A stretch of 64,000 bases of DNA from Mesonia algae (GCF_003253545.1 NZ_QKYV01000001.1:1-64000); one strand, 5' to 3'. Numbered from the stretch's first letter, positions 17,541 through 26,165 are shown. The notes: generated from the letters alone by a model not told the origin. Numbers and translations: made by a program.

Positions 17541-17864
17541 CGCTTTAAGCGGAGAAAGAAGATAGTAGAATAAACCTATTAAAATAATAAAACTTCCTGC
17601 ATAAAATAACCCCGAAAATTTTAAAATACTCTTCTTTGAAAATGCTAGATATAATATGATTAATGATAAAAGCGTATTGATAAAGAATCTGGCAGAGGTC
17701 AAACTCATCAACTTCCATTTCTCCAATACAGGCGGTTCTGCCTGGGTAAAGTTAGATCTAAAAAAATCTACCAAAGGATCATGAAAAAGAACTTCTTCAA
17801 ATAAGCGTACGCTCACTAGGAGAATTAAACAACCTATTCCTAAAACCCATTTGATGATTTTCAT
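17427..17864 (-). CDS. Exosortase F system-associated protein
   Basis: A 145-residue integral membrane protein with four predicted helices. The conserved element is the last transmembrane segment, YVRRFLIQPLFLILLLPAFY, preceded by ENYMFLF. Size, topology and position directly after xrtF fit the small membrane partner found next to XrtF in Flavobacteriia. Its start overlaps the xrtF stop by 4 nt, so the two are translationally coupled. A palindrome of the dispersed type encodes PLKAEN inside it, and its final 120 bp exist a second time upstream. Confidence 0.8.
   Translation of the reverse strand: MKIIKWVLGIGCLILLVSVRLFEEVLFHDPLVDFFRSNFTQAEPPVLEKWKLMSLTSARFFINTLLSLIILYLAFSKKSILKFSGLFYAGSFIILIGLFYYLLSPLKAENYMFLFYVRRFLIQPLFLILLLPAFYYQQNIKKTDL
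17539..17553 (+). repeat. Dispersed GC-rich palindrome at the duplication boundary
   Basis: TCCGCTTTAAGCGGA, a perfect 7-bp inverted repeat with one central base, starting where similarity between the 120-bp repeats ends. Confidence 0.7.
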
Positions 17865-18412
17865 GTGTTAACTTTTTTTCTCTCCGTACTCATTCGCACC
17901 CAAATCATCCAAAGCAAGAAAACGACTCCGTAGATAAATCCAGGAAAAACAATATCATGTAAAAAAGAAGCATATTCTGGATACTCGTGAATTCCTATAC
18001 AAAGCAAGCCTACTCTAATAATATTTAAAGCATAAATAAGTGTAGCACCTGTAAAAGCAAAAAGAAAAGTCTTTTTAAAACTGTTGTGAAAAGCGATAAT
18101 AAAAGCGACAAATAAAACCATAACACTTATGGCATTACAACCTTCTACAATTCTAGCTACATAGTTATTGTTTACAATAAACTTCATAGATAAATCATTA
18201 GGATGAGGAGCTATACGCACATCATACCCTAAGCTTTCTACTACATATTTGCTCTGTTTAGTCACCAAATGGGTTATATAGTCTGGGTAATATTCTTGAG
18301 AAGAAAAGTGAGTCAAATAGTATTGATAACCTAAAGCTAAGATCACATAAGAGCCGCCAAACAATAGAAGAAACTTTACAACGGCCTTATTTTTTTTTAT
18401 AAGTTCTATCAA
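17861..18412 (-). CDS. xrtF: Exosortase family protein XrtF
   Basis: A 183-residue multi-pass membrane transpeptidase-like enzyme. The exosortase triad is visible: Cys92 in VEGCNAISVM, Arg133 in NIIRVGLLCIG and His152 in FLHDIVFPG, each at a membrane boundary. The family cleaves C-terminal tripartite sorting signals of exported proteins and hands them to an envelope modification step; the client set of XrtF is poorly defined. CAAATTTA (18430-18437, minus strand) is a -7 candidate. The gene is divergent from the GAF gene. It is first in a two-gene operon. Confidence 0.9.
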   Translation of the reverse strand: MIELIKKNKAVVKFLLLFGGSYVILALGYQYYLTHFSSQEYYPDYITHLVTKQSKYVVESLGYDVRIAPHPNDLSMKFIVNNNYVARIVEGCNAISVMVLFVAFIIAFHNSFKKTFLFAFTGATLIYALNIIRVGLLCIGIHEYPEYASFLHDIVFPGFIYGVVFLLWMIWVRMSTERKKVNT

Positions 18413-18472
18413 GGGAATAACTTTTAATACAAATTTATAGAATTAGAAATTCACTAAGCGGTATTTTATAAA

Positions 18473-18480
18473 TACTTTTG
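18473..18480 (+). promoter_or_regulatory. -7 element of the GAF-domain gene
   Basis: TACTTTTG matches TAnnTTTG exactly and overlaps the in-frame TTG at 18478. That excludes the TTG as a start and fixes the ATG at 18496. Confidence 0.6.
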
Positions 18481-18495
18481 CGTAAAAAATTGAAA

Positions 18496-18954
18496 ATGAC
18501 CTTACAAGAAATTCAAGTTAAAGCTACAGAGCTTATTCAAAACGAGCAATTATCGATTGATCACCGCCTTAACGAAGTGTGCTCCTTATTAAAAGAAAAT
18601 ATCTCCTACTACAATTGGGTAGGTTTTTACTTTAAAAATGGTGATAAACGTGAGCTAAAATTAAGAGCTTATGCAGGAGAACCAACCGAACATACCATTA
18701 TCCCTTTTGGAAAAGGAATTTGCGGTCAAGTAGCCGAATCTAATGCCAACTTTGTAGTTCCTAATGTACAAGAACAAGACAATTACATTTCATGCAATAT
18801 CAATGTGAAGAGTGAAATCGTGATTCCTTTATTTGTAAATGGTGAAAATATAGGACAAATTGATATTGATTCGAATACCCCAGATCCTTTCACTAAAGAA
18901 GATGAAACTTTCTTAGAGAACATTAATAAAGAGGTTGCCAATATTTTAGGTTAA
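18496..18954 (+). CDS. GAF domain protein, free methionine-R-sulfoxide reductase-like
   Basis: A 152-residue single GAF domain. YNWVGFYFK, the FGKGICGQVA segment and NYISC...KSEIVIPL align with fRMsr enzymes, which reduce free Met-(R)-sulfoxide. From memory of the E. coli enzyme, the catalytic Cys is kept (Cys100), as is one partner Cys (Cys76, the same 24-residue spacing), but the third cysteine position is His66. It may therefore be a two-cysteine fRMsr or a ligand-binding GAF protein. It has its own promoter; a palindromic intergenic element follows the stop codon directly. Confidence 0.85.
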   Translation: MTLQEIQVKATELIQNEQLSIDHRLNEVCSLLKENISYYNWVGFYFKNGDKRELKLRAYAGEPTEHTIIPFGKGICGQVAESNANFVVPNVQEQDNYISCNINVKSEIVIPLFVNGENIGQIDIDSNTPDPFTKEDETFLENINKEVANILG

Positions 18955-18959
18955 TTTTT

Positions 18960-19048
18960 GGGCGTTCCCTACGGGTCGGGCTTTCGCTACTCGCTTTTTG
19001 TTTTTATCAAAACAAAAGAGCTCAGACAAACCGCTCAATCCCTAACGC
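18960..19048. repeat. Palindromic intergenic repeat element (GGGCGTT...AACGC type)
   Basis: An 89-bp GC-richer insert in AT-rich DNA that fills almost the whole gap between two convergent genes. It starts GGGCGTTCCCTACGGGTCGG, has the block TTTCGCTACTCG, then a central hairpin (CTTTTTGTTTT / AAAACAAAAG), then CAATCCCTAACGC. The ends GCGTT and AACGC are inverted and TCCCTA occurs near each end. I recall very similar elements repeated between genes in many Flavobacteriia genomes. The origin is unknown; REP-like mobilisation is possible. Confidence 0.7.
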
Positions 19049-19053
19049 AAAAA

Positions 19054-20178
19054 CTACGTTATATAAAATAAGTCTGAGGCTATACCATCACTTAAAAATT
19101 TTCCATTTTGAGTGATGGTATAATTATTTTCATTCTTTTTTATAAGTCCTTTCTCTATAAAAACAGGAAGCTCTTTTTGTAAATAATTCACATATTTATT
19201 TCCAAAAAGTTCTTCTATTTCCAATAAGCTAATTCCCCACATCGTTCGTAAACGCGTCATTATATATTCATTGTACGCATCATTACTAGATAAGGTTTCT
19301 TTTTCTATAGGAAGTTGATTTTCTTCGATGGCCTTTATGTATTTAGGATTGTTAGATACATTCCAACTTCTCACCCCTTGATGATAACCGTGTGCCGACG
19401 GACCTATTCCTAAGTAAGATTCTCCCATCCAATAAGCTGTATTGTTTTTTGAAAAGTAGTCAGGTTTTCCAAAATTTGAAAATTCATAGTTGACAAAACC
19501 TGCCGAACTCATTACTTCTTGCAAGATTTTAAAATGTTTGGCAGCAAGCGCATCATCTACAGGAGCTACTTTTCCTTTTTCTATCATTTTTTTTAGAGCT
19601 GTTTTTGGCTCAACCGTTAATGCATAACTAGAAATATGAGGAACCTCTAAAGATAAAGCAATATCGAGATTTTGTTGCCAACGCTCATTACTCATATGAG
19701 GTATTCCGTAAATGAGATCTATAGAAATATTATCAAAAAACTTCTTCGCTTCCCGAATAGAAGTTAACGCCTCCTCATGGTTATGAGCCCGATTCATAAG
19801 CTGTAAATCTTCTTCAAAAAAAGACTGCACTCCTATACTTAACCTGTTGATTGGAGTTTGTGATAATTCCTGGATCTTCTCTAGAGATAAATCATCTGGA
19901 TTTGCTTCTAAAGTGATTTCCGCGTTAAGCGAAACATCATAATTCTTATAAATCGTATCGAGTATGTCCTTAATTTGATCTTTGGTCAGCAAACTTGGCG
20001 TACCGCCTCCAAAATAAATAGTCTTTACTTCCTCTTTAATTTCTTCTTTGCGGAGCAAAATTTCTTTATGAATAGCTGCTACCATTTGGGGCTGCTTATT
20101 TAACCCTGTAGAGAAATGGAAGTCACAATAATGACAAGCTTGTTTGCAAAATGGAATATGTATATAAATACCTGCCAT
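19054..20178 (-). CDS. hemW: Radical SAM heme chaperone HemW
   Basis: A 374-residue radical SAM protein. The cluster-binding motif C-x3-C-x2-C is at residues 11, 15 and 18 (FCKQACHYCDFHF), with YFGGGTPSLL, LEANPDD and RLSIGVQSF downstream, the series typical of HemW/HemN-like proteins. HemW binds heme and delivers it to respiratory enzymes; it is not the coproporphyrinogen dehydrogenase itself. The ATG overlaps the stop of the upstream glycosyltransferase by one base (TAATG), indicating coupling. Confidence 0.93.
   Translation of the reverse strand: MAGIYIHIPFCKQACHYCDFHFSTGLNKQPQMVAAIHKEILLRKEEIKEEVKTIYFGGGTPSLLTKDQIKDILDTIYKNYDVSLNAEITLEANPDDLSLEKIQELSQTPINRLSIGVQSFFEEDLQLMNRAHNHEEALTSIREAKKFFDNISIDLIYGIPHMSNERWQQNLDIALSLEVPHISSYALTVEPKTALKKMIEKGKVAPVDDALAAKHFKILQEVMSSAGFVNYEFSNFGKPDYFSKNNTAYWMGESYLGIGPSAHGYHQGVRSWNVSNNPKYIKAIEENQLPIEKETLSSNDAYNEYIMTRLRTMWGISLLEIEELFGNKYVNYLQKELPVFIEKGLIKKNENNYTITQNGKFLSDGIASDLFYIT
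19917..19934 (-). repeat. Dispersed GC-rich palindrome
   Basis: TTTCCGCGTTAAGCGAAA inside hemW, read as SLNAEI. Confidence 0.55.
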
Positions 20179-21413
20179 TAGCTCTTTTTATTTTTTTCTT
20201 CTATCCATAAAGACATGTACTTTGTACTTTGTAAGGTATGGTGCATTAACATAGATCCCATAAAATTTTGTTGCCTATGTTTTTCTAAACGCTCTTGCAA
20301 ACGTCTAATTGTATCGAAAAAATGAGAGCTAAAATTTTCTTTTTGGAATCGATTCTGAATCACTTTAAAACCGTTCTGCTGAGCTTTATTCCATCTTTTT
20401 TCTCGCGTATACAGCATAAATGCGGCATCGGCAATTTCTTGATCATTGTTAGAAATTTCTCCGTTCCAAGGGTAAATTCCACATATACCTTCAGCTCCTA
20501 TAGTAGTAGTTACGCTTGGAGTACCCGTGAGCATAGCATCAATAAACTTACCTTTAATTCCTGCTCCAAATCGTAGAGGCGCCAGTAATACCTTATATTT
20601 CTCTATAGTACTTAATGCTTCAGTGGCTCTCCCTTTTATAAAGAATTTCTCTTTTTTATTATGTAATTGTTCTACTTTTTGGGTAGCATAAGCCCCGTAA
20701 ATATGCAACTCTGCTTTTGGCAATTCCTTTCTAATAATAGGCCAAATGTTTTGTTTTAAATATAGCACGGCATCCCAATTAGGATCGTGTAAAAAATTTC
20801 CTATGAAAATAAAATTTTCGCGTTCTTCAAAGTTAGTTAGCTCGGTTGAAGGAGAGGTACGCTCTTTAGGAACTAAAAACGGAATATAGAGTAAAAGGTC
20901 TCTATCAATTCTAAATTTTTCGGTTAACAAATCTCTTTCTGCTTCAGAAATAATTAAGGTGAGATCACAACGTAGAATACTGGCAATTTCTCTTTTAGCT
21001 TCTTTAGAAAACAAATCGGTTTTAGTTAATACCCTATTTTTTTTAGCAGCCTCGTAACGAGCTTTTCTAAAAAAATGTAAATCTTCGGTATCTAAAATAC
21101 GAAAAGCATTAGGGCATTGCTCTGCTACTCGCCATCCAAATTGCTCTTCCATCATAAAGCGATCAAACATCACTATAGAAGGATTAAGCTCTTTTAACCA
21201 GCTATCAAACTCACTTTTATTGGCTTCAATCTGTACTTGCTCTATCCCAATTTCCTCTAAATTAACTGCATATTCAGAAAATCTAGCAGGACAGGCATAA
21301 GTTATTTGGTAACCTTTTTCTAAAAATAGATCTATGAGTTGCATCATTCTACTCCCTGCCGCCGAAGAAGCAGGCTCTGGCCAAATGTAACCTATGATAA
21401 GAAGTTGCTTCAT
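20178..21413 (-). CDS. Glycosyltransferase (GT-B fold, group 1-like)
   Basis: A 411-residue protein with two Rossmann-like halves. The C-terminal half carries NFIFIGNFLHDPNWDAV, ELHIYGAYA, and VLLAPLRFGAGIKGKFIDAM with GTPSVTTTIGAEGI, the nucleotide-sugar binding region of family 4-type glycosyltransferases. The N-terminus (LLIIGYIWPEPASSAAGSRM) is the acceptor domain. It is cytoplasmic; the sugar and acceptor are unknown. A CAAAAATA -7 box (21440-21447, minus strand) is upstream, and hemW is coupled downstream. The two are conserved neighbours only by position, with no obvious shared pathway. Confidence 0.85.
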   Translation of the reverse strand: MKQLLIIGYIWPEPASSAAGSRMMQLIDLFLEKGYQITYACPARFSEYAVNLEEIGIEQVQIEANKSEFDSWLKELNPSIVMFDRFMMEEQFGWRVAEQCPNAFRILDTEDLHFFRKARYEAAKKNRVLTKTDLFSKEAKREIASILRCDLTLIISEAERDLLTEKFRIDRDLLLYIPFLVPKERTSPSTELTNFEERENFIFIGNFLHDPNWDAVLYLKQNIWPIIRKELPKAELHIYGAYATQKVEQLHNKKEKFFIKGRATEALSTIEKYKVLLAPLRFGAGIKGKFIDAMLTGTPSVTTTIGAEGICGIYPWNGEISNNDQEIADAAFMLYTREKRWNKAQQNGFKVIQNRFQKENFSSHFFDTIRRLQERLEKHRQQNFMGSMLMHHTLQSTKYMSLWIEEKNKKS

Positions 21414-21493
21414 TTTATGTTTTTTTTCACAGTTAACAACAAAAATATACCTTATATTATTTGTAGCTTTATCGCACTAATTAATATTCTATC

Positions 21494-22054
21494 ATGCCAC
21501 CGAGCAAAGAAAATCAAATTAATCCAGAAAAATGGGTAGATCGTTACTCTGATTTTCTTTTTAATTATACCATAACACGGGTAAACAATAGAGATATTGC
21601 AAAAGATCTTATTTCTGAAACTTTTCTTGCCGGATTAAAATCTATGAAGAATTTTAAAGGAGAAGCCACCGAACGTACTTGGTTAGTTTCCATTTTAAAA
21701 CGCAAGATTATTGACTATTACCGTAAAATAAACTCTAATAAAGGAAAAGCTGAAGTTAAAATAAACTATAATAACGAAGGCGATGACGGGGATTGGTTAG
21801 AGGAACAGGTCGCTGATCATGATGATGTTACTGCTGAAGATACTTTAATGAATGATGAGCTAAAAAGCACTATATTTAACTGCCTTTCTTCCCTCCCAGA
21901 ACAACAAGCAAAAGTCTTTAAAATGAAAACCATTGACAATTACGATACCGAAGTAATTTGTAATGATTTAAATATTAGTCCGTCTAATTTATGGGTAATT
22001 ATACATAGAGCCAGAAAAAAAATGGCTGATTGTATGGAAGACAAATGGTTATAA
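21494..22054 (+). CDS. ECF-type RNA polymerase sigma factor
   Basis: A 186-residue sigma-70 family protein with region 2 (about residues 18-78: NRDIAKDLISETFLAGL, then TWLVSILKRKIIDYYRK) and region 4 (about 125-180: LSSLPEQQAKVFKMK, with SPSNLWVIIHRARKKM as the recognition helix). The acidic linker between them (NNEGDDGDWLEEQVADHDD) is longer than in a minimal ECF. The stop is 1 nt before the start of a zinc-binding protein that is probably its regulator. Confidence 0.92.
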   Translation: MPPSKENQINPEKWVDRYSDFLFNYTITRVNNRDIAKDLISETFLAGLKSMKNFKGEATERTWLVSILKRKIIDYYRKINSNKGKAEVKINYNNEGDDGDWLEEQVADHDDVTAEDTLMNDELKSTIFNCLSSLPEQQAKVFKMKTIDNYDTEVICNDLNISPSNLWVIIHRARKKMADCMEDKWL

Positions 22055-22055
22055 T

Positions 22056-22331
22056 ATGAGTACATCAAAAAATTTACGACATTCACTCTGTGAAAAATAC
22101 GGAGTGTTCTGTGATAAATGTCAATATGACGAGGCAAGTATTTGGGAAAAACTCAAATTAAAATTCCATTTAATTATGTGTGGAGAATGCCGAAAATATT
22201 CTCAAAAAAACACTCAGCTTAGCGAAGTAATTAAAAATGCGAAGCTTAGTAATTTAACCCCAGAAGAACAAGAGAGTTTTAAAATGCTACTTCAAAAGCA
22301 AATGCAAAACTCAAGTTCTAAAAATTCATAA
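22056..22331 (+). CDS. Candidate soluble zinc anti-sigma factor (ZAS-like)
   Basis: A 91-residue protein with the H-x3-C-x2-C motif of zinc anti-sigma proteins (His38, Cys42, Cys45 in FHLIMCGECRKY) and a further cysteine set before it (Cys12, Cys19, Cys22 in LCEKYGVFCDKC). It has no membrane segment, so it would be a cytoplasmic regulator like RsrA or ChrR rather than a transmembrane anti-sigma. The 1-nt spacing from the sigma factor gene supports pairing. Function is inferred from motif and context only. Confidence 0.7.
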   Translation: MSTSKNLRHSLCEKYGVFCDKCQYDEASIWEKLKLKFHLIMCGECRKYSQKNTQLSEVIKNAKLSNLTPEEQESFKMLLQKQMQNSSSKNS

Positions 22332-22338
22332 ATCATTC

Positions 22339-23166
22339 CTACCACTTTATATACCCTATTCCTAATTCTAATAAAAACCATATTATAGGAACTGCTTCTA
22401 CATAAAAAGAAGCATAAAATTCACGCTGCTGCTTTCTTGCTAACTTTATAAAAATTGCACTTAAAATTCCGATAAGGATTACTGGTAACATCGTTATAAA
22501 TTTTAATTCACTTAAAATTCCTTGCATACCCATTACCAATGCTATTAGCAAATAGCCTATTCTTTTCACTTGCTTTACTCCTACCAACTGAGGCAAAGTA
22601 CCTAAACCATCATCATCAAATTTTAGATCTCTTATCTCAAAAGGAATGGTGATCGAAATCACAAATAAAAAAACTTGAAGCCACTTTACCCATACTTTAT
22701 AATTTAAAAGAGATACTTCATCTACAAGAGGTAATAAAACACAAACTCCTGCCCAAACAAAAGCGATGATAAAAATTTTTGTCCCTCTTAAATTTCTTAG
22801 GTTTTTATGCTTTGGTAAAAAAGGTATAGCATACAAGGTGGTACAAAAACCCAAAAAGCCAGTCAGAATTAAAAAATTAGTAGATTGAAGAGAAAAAAAG
22901 TAAAGCAAACCTAAAAATGCGAATAATGAAAAGACCTGAATCATTTTTAAATTCTTCGTAAGGCTGTAATGATGCAATTTTGCAATCCCAGCATATTTCA
23001 CAAAATTATAGCCAGAAATAGTCCCAAAAAACACGAAAAGAAGAACATGAAGATTAAGCTTACCTAAAAAACTTATGCTTGTTACTGCTGTTAAACCAGT
23101 AACCGCCAAAGCTACGTGAATACTGCTGTTAATATAAAAGTTAATCGCTTTTTTAAAGAGGTTCAT
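22339..23166 (-). CDS. UbiA-superfamily-like membrane protein
   Basis: A 275-residue protein with about eight membrane helices. PFEIRDLKFDDDGLGTLPQL near residues 178-200 resembles the second Asp-rich motif of UbiA prenyltransferases (DxxxD followed by T(L/I)P..LG). At the place of the first motif (NDxxDxxxD) there is only GYNFVKYAG, without acidic residues, so prenyl-diphosphate binding is doubtful. Such proteins next to gcvP occur in Flavobacteriaceae as hypothetical proteins. It is convergent with the anti-sigma gene and divergent from gcvP. Confidence 0.6.
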   Translation of the reverse strand: MNLFKKAINFYINSSIHVALAVTGLTAVTSISFLGKLNLHVLLFVFFGTISGYNFVKYAGIAKLHHYSLTKNLKMIQVFSLFAFLGLLYFFSLQSTNFLILTGFLGFCTTLYAIPFLPKHKNLRNLRGTKIFIIAFVWAGVCVLLPLVDEVSLLNYKVWVKWLQVFLFVISITIPFEIRDLKFDDDGLGTLPQLVGVKQVKRIGYLLIALVMGMQGILSELKFITMLPVILIGILSAIFIKLARKQQREFYASFYVEAVPIIWFLLELGIGYIKW

Positions 23167-23241
23167 AATTCAAAAATAAAGCTTTAAAATGAGACCTTAA
23201 CTATGCCTTTTAAAGTATACTGATAAGCTACAGAATTAACA

Positions 23242-23270
23242 TTGTTTTCTTTAGAAAAAATGTATTTTTG
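23242..23270 (+). promoter_or_regulatory. gcvP promoter
   Basis: TTG (23242-23244), 18 nt, TATTTTTG (23263-23270): a full consensus match. The ATG follows 32 nt later. No glycine-riboswitch-like structure fits in so short a leader. Confidence 0.7.
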
Positions 23271-23302
23271 CAAACCACAAACACAACTATATTTTTTAAT
23301 AC

Positions 23303-26146
23303 ATGAACACAGATTCTTTTGCATTAAGACATATTGGTCCTAGACCAGAAAACATAGCAGAAATGCTAAAAACTGTAGGAGTAGATTCTTTAGATCAATT
23401 GATTTACGAAACCATTCCAGACAACATAAGGTTACAAAAAGACCTAGATTTAAACGAAGCTTTAAGCGAGCAAGAATATTTGGAGCACATTACCAAACTT
23501 GCTGCTAAAAACAAAATGTTTAAAACCTATATAGGTTTAGGATACCATCAATCTATTACTCCTCCTGTAGTTCAGCGAAATGTATTAGAAAATCCAGGAT
23601 GGTATACAGCTTATACTCCTTACCAAGCAGAAATTGCTCAAGGTAGACTAGAAGCGCTTCTTAACTTTCAAACCATGGTGGCCGATCTTACAGGAATGGA
23701 GTTGGCAAACGCTTCACTTTTAGATGAAGCTACCGCTGCTGCGGAAGCCATGACACTCTTGTTTGCGGTTAGAGATCGTGACCAAAAGAAAAGAAAAGCA
23801 GTAAAGTTTTTTGTTTCTGAAGAGATTTTACCCCAAACACTTTCTTTATTGCAAACCAGAGCCAATCCTTTAGAGATTGAACTGGTGGTAGGAAACCACG
23901 AAGAATTTAATTTCTCTGAAGATTTCTTTGGAGCTATTCTTCAATATCCAGGAACCAGCGGAAGGATTTACAATTACGCTCCGTTTATCGCTCAAGCTAA
24001 AGAAGCAGGAATTAAAATTGCTGTCGCTGCAGATATTTTAAGCCTAGTAAAACTACAAGCTCCAGGTAACTTTGGTGTAGATGTAGTTGTAGGTACCACG
24101 CAACGTTTTGGTATTCCATTAGGTTACGGAGGACCACACGCAGCATATTTTGCAACCAAAGAAGAATATAAAAGAAATATCCCAGGACGAATTATTGGGG
24201 TAACTAAAGACCTTGACGGAAATGTAGCCTTAAGAATGGCTTTACAAACACGCGAGCAACATATAAAAAGAGACAAAGCCACTTCAAATATTTGTACTGC
24301 ACAAGTATTACTAGCTGTAATGGCCTCTATGTATGGTGTTTATCACGGACCAAAAGGTCTACAATATATAGCCAATAAAGTTCACCGCTCTGCAGCCGAA
24401 CTTACCGATGCTCTAGAACAATTAGGCTACTACCAAGAAAACGACTATTATTTTGATACGATTCGCATTAAAACGAATGCAGCCAAAATAAAAGAAGTTG
24501 CTGAAGCTAGCGAAATTAATTTTTACTACCCAGAAGAAGACACGGTTTCTATTAGCTTAAACGAAGCAACTAGCTTAACCGATCTTAACAATATTATTGC
24601 TGTTTTTGCTCACGTAGCAGGAAAAGCTTCTATCAAAGTTACTTCTTTAGAGAAAGATATTATCGATAAAGAAAACGTAGCGAGAGATAGTGATTTTATG
24701 ACGAATGAAGTATTTAATAAATACCATTCTGAAACTGAATTGATGCGTTACATCAAGAAATTAGAGCGTAAAGATTTATCTTTAAATCACTCTATGATTT
24801 CTTTAGGATCTTGTACAATGAAGCTAAATGCTGCAGCAGAAATGCTTCCGTTAAGCTACCCTCAATGGGGAAATATTCACCCTTTTGTACCCATTGATCA
24901 AGCACAAGGTTACCAAGAAGTATTAAAAAAATTAGAAGACCAGTTAACTGAAATTACTGGTTTTGCTGCAACCTCACTTCAGCCCAACTCCGGTGCTCAA
25001 GGAGAATTTGCAGGATTAATGGCAATTAGAGCTTACCACGAATCTCGTGGAGATCACCACAGAAATATTTGTTTAATTCCTTCTTCCGCTCACGGTACTA
25101 ATCCAGCAAGTGCAGTAATGGCAGGAATGAAAGTGGTCGTAACCAAAGCAAATGAATCTGGAAGTATTGATGTAGAAGATTTAAAGGAAAAAGCTTTAAA
25201 ACATAAAGATAATCTTTCGGCAGTAATGATTACTTACCCATCTACGCATGGGGTGTACGAATCTGCCATAAAAGAAATTACACAAATCGTTCACGATAAC
25301 GGCGGACAAGTTTATATGGATGGTGCAAATATGAATGCGCAAGTGGGCTTAACCAATCCAGGAAATATTGGCGCAGATGTTTGTCACCTTAATTTACATA
25401 AAACCTTTGCTATTCCTCACGGAGGTGGAGGCCCAGGTGTTGGACCAATTTGTGTTGCAAAGCAATTAGTTCCATTTTTACCAGGAAACCCAATCATTAA
25501 AACGGGAGGAGAAAACGCTATAAATGCAATTTCTGCCGCACCATGGGGTTCTTCTTTAGTATGCCTTATTTCTTATGCCTATATTACTATGTTAGGTCCT
25601 AAAGGATTAAAATCTAGTACAGAGCATGCTATATTAAATGCAAATTATATTAAAAATCGTTTAGAAGGTCATTTCACTACGTTGTACTCTGGAGAAAGAG
25701 GAAGAGCAGCTCATGAGATGATTATCGACTGCAGACCTTTTAAAGAAAAAGGAATTGAAGTAGTAGATATTGCGAAACGCCTTATTGACTATGGTTTCCA
25801 TTCTCCTACAGTTTCTTTTCCAGTAGCAGGAACAATGATGATAGAACCAACAGAGAGTGAAAGCAAAGAAGAATTAGATCGTTTTTGCGATGCTTTAATT
25901 TCTATTAGAGAAGAAATTAGCACCGTTGTAAAAGAAGAACCTAACAATGTTCTTAAAAATGCTCCGCATACATTAAAAATGCTTACTTCTAGTGATTGGG
26001 ACTTTCCTTATTCTAGAGAAAAAGCAGCTTATCCTTTACCATATGTGTCAGATAATAAATTTTGGCCATCAGTAAGACGTGTAGATGATGCTTATGGAGA
26101 TCGCAACCTTATGTGTACTTGTGCACCAATGGAAGAATATATGTAA
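23303..26146 (+). CDS. gcvP: Glycine dehydrogenase (decarboxylating), P protein
   Basis: A 947-residue single-chain P protein of the glycine cleavage system. It decarboxylates glycine with pyridoxal phosphate and passes the aminomethyl group to lipoylated H protein. The PLP lysine is Lys700 in LHKTFAIPHGGGGPG. The N-terminal half (from RHIGPRPENIAEML) and the C-terminal half (from SLGSCTMKLNAAAEM) are the two fused homologous halves. gcvT and gcvH are not in the window. It has its own promoter upstream and a simple terminator after it. Confidence 0.97.
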   Translation: MNTDSFALRHIGPRPENIAEMLKTVGVDSLDQLIYETIPDNIRLQKDLDLNEALSEQEYLEHITKLAAKNKMFKTYIGLGYHQSITPPVVQRNVLENPGWYTAYTPYQAEIAQGRLEALLNFQTMVADLTGMELANASLLDEATAAAEAMTLLFAVRDRDQKKRKAVKFFVSEEILPQTLSLLQTRANPLEIELVVGNHEEFNFSEDFFGAILQYPGTSGRIYNYAPFIAQAKEAGIKIAVAADILSLVKLQAPGNFGVDVVVGTTQRFGIPLGYGGPHAAYFATKEEYKRNIPGRIIGVTKDLDGNVALRMALQTREQHIKRDKATSNICTAQVLLAVMASMYGVYHGPKGLQYIANKVHRSAAELTDALEQLGYYQENDYYFDTIRIKTNAAKIKEVAEASEINFYYPEEDTVSISLNEATSLTDLNNIIAVFAHVAGKASIKVTSLEKDIIDKENVARDSDFMTNEVFNKYHSETELMRYIKKLERKDLSLNHSMISLGSCTMKLNAAAEMLPLSYPQWGNIHPFVPIDQAQGYQEVLKKLEDQLTEITGFAATSLQPNSGAQGEFAGLMAIRAYHESRGDHHRNICLIPSSAHGTNPASAVMAGMKVVVTKANESGSIDVEDLKEKALKHKDNLSAVMITYPSTHGVYESAIKEITQIVHDNGGQVYMDGANMNAQVGLTNPGNIGADVCHLNLHKTFAIPHGGGGPGVGPICVAKQLVPFLPGNPIIKTGGENAINAISAAPWGSSLVCLISYAYITMLGPKGLKSSTEHAILNANYIKNRLEGHFTTLYSGERGRAAHEMIIDCRPFKEKGIEVVDIAKRLIDYGFHSPTVSFPVAGTMMIEPTESESKEELDRFCDALISIREEISTVVKEEPNNVLKNAPHTLKMLTSSDWDFPYSREKAAYPLPYVSDNKFWPSVRRVDDAYGDRNLMCTCAPMEEYM

Positions 26147-26165
26147 ACTCTTATTTATTAAAATA

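Noticed and set aside
21339-21539. 66-codon frame ahead of the sigma factor gene
   Set aside because: It overlaps the glycosyltransferase 5' end and the promoter region, and the sigma factor ATG at 21494 lies in another frame.
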